Source of the DNA: Thermoleophilaceae bacterium
GTDB lineage: Bacteria; Actinomycetota; Thermoleophilia; Solirubrobacterales; Thermoleophilaceae
Direction of reading: 5' to 3'
DNA: 11,049 nucleotides
Assembly (NCBI GenBank): GCA_013696425.1
Contig: JACCYP010000317.1
Span: 1-11,049, forward strand
Shown here piece by piece: positions 5,937 to 11,049 of the stretch (the stretch's first letter is position 1; the number at the start of each line of letters is the position of its first letter). The position numbers and the translations under genes were made by a program. The notes below the pieces were generated by a model. It did no database searches. It was not told the DNA's origin and was given only the letters and a program-made list of their open reading frames with translations.

Positions 5937-6350
5937 ATGCCAGCCGAAGACGTGCTCGCACGCGTACCGCTGCTCGCGGGGCTCTCCAAGCGTCAGCTCA
6001 AATCGCTCGCCAAGGCGATGACCAACGAGACCATCGAGGAGGGCTCGCAGGTCACCGTCGAGGGCGCGGACGGCAACAGCTTCTTCGTGGTCGTAAAGGG
6101 CGAGGCCGAGGTGACGGTCGGCGACCGCACGCGCGGCACGATCTCCGACGGCGACCACTTCGGCGAGATCGCCCTAATCGACGGCGGCGGCCGCAGCGCG
6201 ACGATCACTACGACCTCCGACAAGCTCTTCTCATTCGGGATGGACTCGGAGACCTTTCGCGAGTTCGTGGCCCGCAACCCGGATATCGGCTGGGCCCTCA
6301 TGCGGTCGCTGTGTGAGCGCATTCGTGCGGCCGAGAGCGATTCGGACTAG
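5937..6350 (+). CDS. Free-standing cyclic-nucleotide-binding domain protein
   Basis: A 137-residue protein that is essentially a single cNMP-binding domain of the Crp/PKA-regulatory type. An N-terminal helix (LARVPLLAGLSKRQLKSLAKAM, 7-28) leads into the beta-roll (EEGSQVTVEGADGNSFFVVV) and the phosphate-binding cassette FGEIALIDGGGRSATI (75-90). The cassette's Glu77 and Arg86 and the following Ser-Ala-Thr are all present, so binding of cAMP or cGMP is expected. A short C-terminal helix (about 117-131) ends the chain. There is no helix-turn-helix, kinase or channel part, so it must act through a partner or by binding nucleotide. It is divergent from the kinase-FecR-cyclase genes and overlaps the lactone oxidase gene downstream, placing it between a cyclase unit and a metabolic gene. 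ATG at 5937 is chosen because the domain begins there; the same frame stays open far upstream but only as shadow over the kinase. Confidence 0.9.
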   Translation: MPAEDVLARVPLLAGLSKRQLKSLAKAMTNETIEEGSQVTVEGADGNSFFVVVKGEAEVTVGDRTRGTISDGDHFGEIALIDGGGRSATITTTSDKLFSFGMDSETFREFVARNPDIGWALMRSLCERIRAAESDSD

Positions 6351-7644
6351 GCGGTGGAAGAACTGGGCGGGCGATCAGATCGCCGCGCCCGAGGTGTTCG
6401 AGGAGCCGGCCTCCGAGGCTGAGCTCCAGGACGCCGTCCTTCGTGCCGCCGAGGCCGGGCAGCGGATCCGGCCCGCCGGGTCGGGCCATTCGTTCTCCGA
6501 CATCGCGCTGAGCGACGAGCGGATGGTGAGCCTGCGCCGCATGGACGGCCTGATCGAGGCCGACCGCGAGAGCCTGCGCGCGCGGGTGCAGCCCGGCATC
6601 ACGCTCAACGAGCTCGGCCCGGCGCTCGCCGAGCACGGCCTCGCGATGGAGAACCTCGGCGACATCGACGCCCAGGTGGTGGCGGGTGCCGTGGCCACCG
6701 GCACGCACGGCACGGGCATCGAGTTCAAGAACATCTCCGCCCAGGTCGACGCGATGCGGCTCGTGGTGGGGGACGGCTCGGTGGTCGAGGTCGACGGCAG
6801 CGACGCCGGCCTCCTTCGCGCCGCGCGCGTGTCCGTGGGCGCGCTCGGCGTGATCTCAGAGCTCACGCTGCGCTGCGTGCCGCTGTTCACCCTGGTCCGC
6901 ACCGACGAGCCGCGTCCCTTGGCCGACGTGCTCGAGGACTGGGATGGGCTCGCCGAGCGCAACCACCACTTCGAGTTCTTCGTGTTCCCCTACACCGACA
7001 CCGCGCTTTTGCGCACATGCGAGCGCACGAGCGATCCGCCGGAGCCCCTGTCGGCCCGGGACGTGTGGATCAAGGACGTGCTGCTCGAGAACGCCGGCCT
7101 CGGCGCCGCCTGCCGCCTCGGTCGCGCACGCCCCTCGCTCATCCCGCGCATCAACCGCGGTATCGCCCGCTCCTTCGGCAGGGAGGTGCGCAAGGACTAC
7201 GCCTACAGCGTGTTCGCCAACCAGCGCAGTGTGCGCTTCACGGAGATGGAGTACTCGGTGCCGCGCGCGGCCGGCCCGGAGGCGGTCCGGCGCGTGCTCG
7301 ACCTCGTGAAGCGCCGCGAGCTGCCGATCACCTTCCCGCTCGAGGTGCGGGTCGTGGCGCAGGACGACTCTTTCCTCTCGCCCGCGGGCGGCCGCGACTG
7401 CGCCTACATCGCGGTGCACCAGTTCGCCGGGATGGAGTTCGAGACCTACATGCGCGCGGTCGAGGGCATCATGCGCTCGCTCGACGGGCGCCCGCACTGG
7501 GGTAAGCGCCACTACCGCACCGCCGCCGACCTCGCGCCCGCCTACCCCGGCTGGGACGACTTCCAGCAGGTGCGCGCGAGGCTCGACCCCGGCGGGCGCT
7601 TCTCGAACGACTTCACCGACCGGGTGCTCGGTCCGGTTTCTTGA
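6313..7644 (+). CDS. FAD-dependent aldono-1,4-lactone oxidase family protein (D-arabinono-/L-gulono-lactone oxidase type)
   Basis: A VAO-type flavoprotein of about 430-443 residues, the usual size for the family. The FAD-binding half shows RPAGSGHSFSD (53-63), whose His59 matches the histidine that covalently holds FAD in this family, then ENLGDIDAQVVAGAVATGTHGTG (113-135) and VGALGVISELTLR. The ALO-type C-terminal half ends with the HWGK motif (395-398) and DPGGRFSNDF, typical of sugar-lactone and alditol oxidases. It would oxidise an aldono-lactone or polyol using oxygen or another acceptor; the substrate is unknown. The start is uncertain. GTG 6313 and GTG 6325 both overlap the preceding gene, while homologous-looking sequence (RTRRWKNWAGDQ) starts only around base 6340, where the codon is ATT. 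The stop overlaps the TTG start of the GrpB gene, so the cNMP-binding, oxidase and GrpB genes look like one operon. Confidence 0.88.
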   Translation: MSAFVRPRAIRTRRWKNWAGDQIAAPEVFEEPASEAELQDAVLRAAEAGQRIRPAGSGHSFSDIALSDERMVSLRRMDGLIEADRESLRARVQPGITLNELGPALAEHGLAMENLGDIDAQVVAGAVATGTHGTGIEFKNISAQVDAMRLVVGDGSVVEVDGSDAGLLRAARVSVGALGVISELTLRCVPLFTLVRTDEPRPLADVLEDWDGLAERNHHFEFFVFPYTDTALLRTCERTSDPPEPLSARDVWIKDVLLENAGLGAACRLGRARPSLIPRINRGIARSFGREVRKDYAYSVFANQRSVRFTEMEYSVPRAAGPEAVRRVLDLVKRRELPITFPLEVRVVAQDDSFLSPAGGRDCAYIAVHQFAGMEFETYMRAVEGIMRSLDGRPHWGKRHYRTAADLAPAYPGWDDFQQVRARLDPGGRFSNDFTDRVLGPVS

Positions 7645-8141
7645 CCGAGCCGGTCCGGATCGTCGCCTACGACGCGGCCTGGCCGGAGCGGTTCGAGGAG
7701 GAGCGGGCGGCGCTCGAGGAGGCGATCGGTCCATGGGTCACCGGCGGCGTGCACCACGTGGGGAGCACCGCCGTCCCGGGCCTCGCCGCGAAGCCGGTGA
7801 TCGACATCCTCGTGGGCGTCGAGGGGCTCGAGGAGTCGCTGCTCTCCTTCGAGCGGCTGGTGGCGCTCGATTACCTCTACTCGCCCTACCGCCACGAGGA
7901 GATGCACTGGTTCGTGAAGCCCGACCCGAACCACCGGACCCACCAGCTGCACCTCGTGCCCACCGATTCGCCCCGCTTCCGGATGGAGCTGCGCTTCCGC
8001 GACGTGCTGCGCGGCGATCCGGCCCTGGCGGGCGAGTACGCCGCGCTCAAGGCCGAGCTGGCCGAGCGCTTCGAGAACGACCGTGAGGGCTACACGAAGG
8101 CCAAGACCGCGTTCGTCACGCGCGTGCTGCTCGGCGGCTGA
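7641..8141 (+). CDS. GrpB / UPF0157 family protein (nucleotidyltransferase-like)
   Basis: The 166-residue product matches the GrpB family across its length. It opens with VRIVAYDAAWPERFEEE (5-21), then the core motif HVGSTAVPGLAAKPVIDI (39-56), THQLHLV (100-106), LRFRDVLR (117-124) and YTKAKTAFV (151-159). The GST plus downstream Asp pattern resembles a nucleotidyltransferase fold, and the domain also occurs fused to some dephospho-CoA kinases. The reaction of the free-standing protein is not known to me. The TTG start overlaps the oxidase stop as TTGA, so translation is probably coupled; a later start would cut conserved residues. It ends only 4 bases from the convergent stop of the PLP enzyme gene. 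Family is firm, function open. Confidence 0.92.
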   Translation: MTEPVRIVAYDAAWPERFEEERAALEEAIGPWVTGGVHHVGSTAVPGLAAKPVIDILVGVEGLEESLLSFERLVALDYLYSPYRHEEMHWFVKPDPNHRTHQLHLVPTDSPRFRMELRFRDVLRGDPALAGEYAALKAELAERFENDREGYTKAKTAFVTRVLLGG

Positions 8142-8145
8142 GCAA

Positions 8146-9327
8146 CTACAGGAACGCCTGGCCCTCGCCGCGGTAGGTCGGCACCTCGCCGGTCACCGCG
8201 TCGTCCTCGACGAGCAGCACCGAGTCGAAGCGCTCGCACAGCTCACCGGCCTTCGAGTGGCGCATGTAGACGCGGTCGCCGACGCGGAGGCCCGCCACGG
8301 CGTCGCCGCTCAGCGGCGTCTGGACCTCACCCGCGCCCTCGTTGGGGTCGAGCGCCAGTCCCTCGGGCAGCCACGGCACCGGCAGCCGGTCACGGTCGGC
8401 GGGCCCGCTCGCGAGGTAGCCGCCGCCGAGCGCGGTCACGGTCCGCGGGCCGGGCTTGCGCGCGATCGGCAGCGCGAAGCCGGCCGCGGGGGAGAGGTCG
8501 AAGGACGCGTAGCCGTCGAAGAGCGCGGGCGCGAAGAAGCCCGAGCCGGCGGTCAGCTCGGTGACCGCGTCCTCTTCGGTGGTCAGGTGCAGCGAGCCGG
8601 TGCCGCCGCCGTTCACGAAGTCGAGCTCCGCCTCCTCGCGCACGGCGGTCACGATCGCGCCGCGGCGCTCGGCCATCTCGCGCACCGAGGCCCGCTGCAT
8701 CCGCTCGATCGCCATGCCGCGCAGGCGCCGCCCCGGCGGGCGGTCGCCGAGCCCGGCGACGTGCCCCTCGTAGCCCATCAGTCCCGAGAGGCGGAAGCCG
8801 GGCCGCGCGCCGATCTGCGCCGCCAGGGCCCGCGCGGCTCCGGGCGTCCGAATCGCCGAGCGCTTCGGCCCGATCCGCACGCGCCCGCCGAGCAGCGGGT
8901 AGGCGAGGTCGATCTCGATACACAGGCGCACCTCGCGGTGGCCGGCGCCCATGGCGGCGTCGATCAGGTCGAGGTGGTCGGGCGAGTCGACCATCAGCAC
9001 CGGGTCGGCGGCCTCGGAGCGGGCGAGCTCGCGCAGCGCCTCGCGGTCGGTGGTGGGGTAGGCGAGCAGCAGGTCCTCGAAGCCGTGGCCGGCCAGCCAG
9101 AGCGTCTCGCGCAGCGTGAAGGTCATGAGGCCCGCATAACCCGGATCGGATGCGAGCGCCAGCCCGATCAGCTCGCGCACGCGGATCGACTTCGACGCGA
9201 TGCGGATCGGTTTCCCGGCCGCGCGGGCGAGCATCCCCGCCGAGTTGCGCCACATGGCATCGAGGTCGACGAAGGCGAACGGGGCGTCGCGGGAACCGAA
9301 CGCGCGCTCGAAGCGGTCGTAGGTCAT
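8146..9327 (-). CDS. PLP-dependent amino acid aldolase/dehydratase-like protein (D-threonine aldolase / D-serine dehydratase family)
   Basis: A 393-residue fold-type III PLP enzyme (alanine racemase N-terminal-like barrel plus D-serine dehydratase-like C-terminal domain). Family features include PFAFVDLDAMWRN (16-28) and IRIASKSIRV (41-50), with Lys46 as the expected PLP-binding lysine. LSGLMGYEGHVAG in the middle of the barrel, NGGGTGSLHL as a phosphate-binding loop, and RHSKAGELCERF near the C-terminus (His357, Cys364, a possible metal site) also fit. Relatives cleave D-threonine or deaminate D-serine, so a D-amino-acid or beta-hydroxy amino acid substrate is likely but not proven. ATG at 9327 is chosen because it has a -10-like element six bases upstream and the extra upstream residues look non-coding. 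It is convergent with GrpB and divergent from the thioesterase. In other actinobacteria I recall related genes near lactone oxidase genes, which fits the location here. Confidence 0.87.
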   Translation of the reverse strand: MTYDRFERAFGSRDAPFAFVDLDAMWRNSAGMLARAAGKPIRIASKSIRVRELIGLALASDPGYAGLMTFTLRETLWLAGHGFEDLLLAYPTTDREALRELARSEAADPVLMVDSPDHLDLIDAAMGAGHREVRLCIEIDLAYPLLGGRVRIGPKRSAIRTPGAARALAAQIGARPGFRLSGLMGYEGHVAGLGDRPPGRRLRGMAIERMQRASVREMAERRGAIVTAVREEAELDFVNGGGTGSLHLTTEEDAVTELTAGSGFFAPALFDGYASFDLSPAAGFALPIARKPGPRTVTALGGGYLASGPADRDRLPVPWLPEGLALDPNEGAGEVQTPLSGDAVAGLRVGDRVYMRHSKAGELCERFDSVLLVEDDAVTGEVPTYRGEGQAFL

Positions 9328-9333
9328 GCGCTG

Positions 9334-9341
9334 ATTATCTT
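9334..9341. promoter_or_regulatory. Overlapping divergent -10 elements (shared bidirectional promoter core)
   Basis: The only gap between the divergent PLP enzyme and thioesterase genes is 20 bp. On the plus strand TATCTT (9336-9341) lies 6 bases before GTG 9348. On the minus strand GATAAT (9339-9334) lies 6 bases before ATG 9327. The two hexamers share bases 9336-9339. Neither start has a Shine-Dalgarno sequence. Both genes therefore appear to be leaderless, from one symmetric AT-rich core. The -35 regions would fall inside the opposite gene, and no strong match is seen there. Confidence 0.5.
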
Positions 9342-9347
9342 CCGCCC

Positions 9348-10151
9348 GTGCCCTTCGACGAGGACACGGGGCTCGCACCCCTCGGCGACGGCTCCTTCGA
9401 GGGTCGTATCGACCGGCGCTGGTACACGCCCGTCGGGCCGCTCGGCGGCTACGTGATGGCGATCGTGATGCGCGCGATGCAGATCGCCGTCGACGATCCG
9501 GAGCGCCGGCCGCGGACGATGACGATGTCGTTCCTGCGCAAGCCAGAGCAGGGCCCGGTGGTGGTGAAGCCGGTCGTGGAGCGCGCCGGGCGCTCGCTCG
9601 CGTTCACGAGCGCGCGCCTCGAGCAGGATGGGAAGCTGCTGGGCATCGCAATGGCCTCGTTCTCCCCCGCCTGGCCCGGCCCGCTGCTCGACGACACGCC
9701 GATGCCCGAGGGGATCGAGCCGCCCGGGCCCCGCGATGCCCCGCCGAGCGGCGCGCCCCGGCCCGACCCTCCCCCGTTCACCGAGCGCCTGTCGATGCAG
9801 TGGCGCTTCGGCGAGAAGCCCTTTGCGGGCGCGGACAAGGGGCTCACCGGCGGGTGGCTCGGCCTCAGGGAGGAGCGACAGTTGGATGCGCTCACCGTGC
9901 TCGTGCTCGCCGACGCCTGGTTCCCGGCGCCGTGGCCGCGGCTCACGAAGCTCGCGGCCGCACCTACCATCGAGATGAGCGTCTATTTCCGCGCGCCGCT
10001 CCCGCAGCCCGACGCGCTGCTGCTCGGCCGGTTCGAAACAAATTACGTCCGCGACGGATTTTTCGAGGAGGATGGACGTCTATGGACTCCAGACGGCACG
10101 CTCATCGCCCAGTCACGCCAGCTCGGCCTGCTCATGGGCGCCGAGGCATGA
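9348..10151 (+). CDS. Acyl-CoA thioesterase-like protein, double hotdog fold
   Basis: A 267-residue protein of the thioesterase-like superfamily (4HBT_3 / TesB-like), expected to hydrolyse acyl-CoA or a related thioester in the cytosol. The N-terminal hotdog shows GSFEGRIDRRWYTPVGPLGGY (15-35) and TMTMSFLRKPEQGPVVVKPVVERAGRS (57-83). A Pro-rich linker (about 117-144) joins it to a second hotdog with GGWLGLREERQLDALTVLVLADAWFP (168-193) and, near the end, DGTLIAQSRQLGLL. I cannot assign catalytic residues or chain-length preference with confidence. The GTG at 9348 is preferred because the family's conserved N-terminus follows shortly and a -10-like element lies just upstream; the longer open frame to the left is shadow over the PLP enzyme gene. 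Its stop overlaps the start of the serine hydrolase gene as ATGA, indicating coupled expression. Confidence 0.86.
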   Translation: MPFDEDTGLAPLGDGSFEGRIDRRWYTPVGPLGGYVMAIVMRAMQIAVDDPERRPRTMTMSFLRKPEQGPVVVKPVVERAGRSLAFTSARLEQDGKLLGIAMASFSPAWPGPLLDDTPMPEGIEPPGPRDAPPSGAPRPDPPPFTERLSMQWRFGEKPFAGADKGLTGGWLGLREERQLDALTVLVLADAWFPAPWPRLTKLAAAPTIEMSVYFRAPLPQPDALLLGRFETNYVRDGFFEEDGRLWTPDGTLIAQSRQLGLLMGAEA

Positions 10152-11049
10152 AGCACGGCCCGCTGCTCGCGGCCGGATTGGCGCTCGCGATGGCGGCCCC
10201 CGCCGCCCAGGCCGGCGCTGCTGACGAGGCGCTGTTCAAGAAGCAGATGAGGGCGTTCGTGAAGGTCGATGGCGCCCCGCCCGGCGCCATCGCGACCCTC
10301 CGCAAGAACGGCTCGACCAAGACCTTCACGGCCGGCGTGGCGAACACCCGCACGCGCGCGGCCGCCAGGCCGACCGACCACATGCGTATCGCCAGCGTCA
10401 GCAAGGCCTTCAGTGGCGCCGTCGCGCTCGACCTGATCGGAAAGGGCCAGCTCTCCTTCGACGACACGATCGCCTCACGCCGCCCCGATCTCCCGGCTGC
10501 CTGGGGGGCCGTCACCCTGCGCCAGCTGCTCGGCCACACGAGCGGCGTGCCGGACTACACGCAGTCGAAGGGCTTCCAAAAGCAGCTTCAGACCAAGCCA
10601 GGCGGCTTCGTGTCGACGAAGCAGATCATCGACTGGGTCCGCACGGACGGGCTGGTGTTCCCGCCCGGATCGAAGTACGAGTACTCGAACACCGACAACA
10701 TCGTCGTGGGCCTGATGGCCGAAGCCGCGTCGGGCAAGACCTATCCCGCGCTGCTCCAGGAGGTCGTGTTCGGCCCGCTCGCGCTCTCGGAGACGACCTT
10801 CCCCACCCGCCTGCCGCTGCCGCGGCCGTTCATCCACGGCTATGTGGCCGCCGAGGGGGGGTTCGAGGACGTGACCAACCTCATCAGCCCGTCCGGGGCC
10901 TGGGCATCGGGCGCGATCTTCTCGACGCCGAACGACGTGAACACGTTCGTCGCGGGCTACGTGGGGGGCAAGCTCGCCACGCCGGCGCTGCAGGCGGAGC
11001 AGTTCAAGTTCTTCCCGGGCGGGCGCTCGAGCCCGCCGGGGCCGGGCTC
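10148..11049 (+). CDS. Secreted serine hydrolase, beta-lactamase / DD-peptidase family, 3' truncated by window
   Basis: The frame runs open to the right edge, giving 300 residues. A signal peptide (hydrophobic LLAAGLALAMAAPAAQA, likely cleavage after AQA near residue 22) sends it outside the cytoplasm. The mature part is a class C beta-lactamase / R61 carboxypeptidase-like fold. It has RIASVSKAFSG with the catalytic tetrad S83-V-S-K86, LRQLLGHTSGVPDY (124-137), FPPGSKYEYSN with the Y179-S-N181 motif, and ASGAIFSTPNDV (253-264). The third active-site motif (a His- or Lys-containing triad such as HTG) would come later and is off the edge. The family includes D-Ala-D-Ala carboxypeptidases, esterases and D-aminopeptidases, so the substrate is open. 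The ATG overlaps the thioesterase stop by 4 bases and no separate promoter is evident. Confidence 0.93.
   Translation, partial: MKHGPLLAAGLALAMAAPAAQAGAADEALFKKQMRAFVKVDGAPPGAIATLRKNGSTKTFTAGVANTRTRAAARPTDHMRIASVSKAFSGAVALDLIGKGQLSFDDTIASRRPDLPAAWGAVTLRQLLGHTSGVPDYTQSKGFQKQLQTKPGGFVSTKQIIDWVRTDGLVFPPGSKYEYSNTDNIVVGLMAEAASGKTYPALLQEVVFGPLALSETTFPTRLPLPRPFIHGYVAAEGGFEDVTNLISPSGAWASGAIFSTPNDVNTFVAGYVGGKLATPALQAEQFKFFPGGRSSPPGPG

Noticed and set aside
5877..6158. Upstream extension of the kinase to 508 residues
   Set aside because: The extra 94 residues lie antisense to the cNMP-binding gene and across its promoter, and the kinase domain begins right after the ATG at 5876.
8083..9347. Plus-strand open frames opposite the PLP enzyme, including an upstream extension of the thioesterase from 9150
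   Set aside because: These are shadows of the minus-strand enzyme; the conserved thioesterase sequence starts only after 9348.
1..11049. Mobile element, prophage, toxin-antitoxin or CRISPR content
   Set aside because: No transposase, integrase, terminal repeats, repeat-spacer pattern or small toxin-like gene pair was seen; composition looks even throughout.

Overview
The window comes from a very GC-rich bacterial chromosome. It is compact, with many start/stop overlaps and almost no intergenic DNA. Several features point to an actinobacterium, most likely of the class Thermoleophilia (Solirubrobacterales and relatives). The strongest pointer is the secreted FecR-like protein at 3576-4592, whose pattern (PG-x-F, VDTRKG, RGTQW, C-terminal VRDF and SY-x-AR) I associate with that group. 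Apparent leaderless starts and GTG/TTG start codons agree with this. The lineage is inference, because there is no rRNA or other marker here. I saw no tRNA, rRNA, CRISPR array, insertion sequence or phage gene.

Layout: (i) 1-1763, plus strand: the C-terminal part of a flippase-like (LPG synthase TM family) membrane protein, overlapping thioredoxin reductase trxB by 4 bases. (ii) 1764-1822: a short spacer with a double palindrome, probably a two-way terminator between convergent units. (iii) 1823-5876, minus strand, transcribed from right to left: a soluble Ser/Thr kinase with a C-terminal GAF domain, a secreted FecR-like protein, and a membrane CHASE2 adenylate/guanylate cyclase. (iv) 5937-8141, plus strand, divergent from the kinase: a free-standing cyclic-nucleotide-binding domain protein, an FAD-dependent aldono-lactone oxidase and a GrpB/UPF0157 protein, all overlapping. 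(v) 8146-9327, minus strand: a PLP-dependent D-threonine-aldolase/D-serine-dehydratase-like enzyme, converging on GrpB with only 4 bp between stops. (vi) 9348-11049, plus strand: a double-hotdog thioesterase overlapping a secreted SxxK serine hydrolase that runs off the end of the window.

The most interesting unit is 1823-6350. Four adjacent genes encode a possible second-messenger circuit: a kinase that may sense through GAF, a secreted FecR-like protein that may feed the extracytoplasmic CHASE2 domain, a nucleotide cyclase, and a small cNMP-binding protein that could receive its product. That they work together is inferred from gene order and domains only.

A second theme is promoter architecture. 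Several genes that begin transcription units have a -10-like hexamer 6-7 bases before the start codon and no Shine-Dalgarno sequence, suggesting leaderless mRNAs. In the 20-bp gap at 9328-9347 the two divergent -10 elements overlap on opposite strands.
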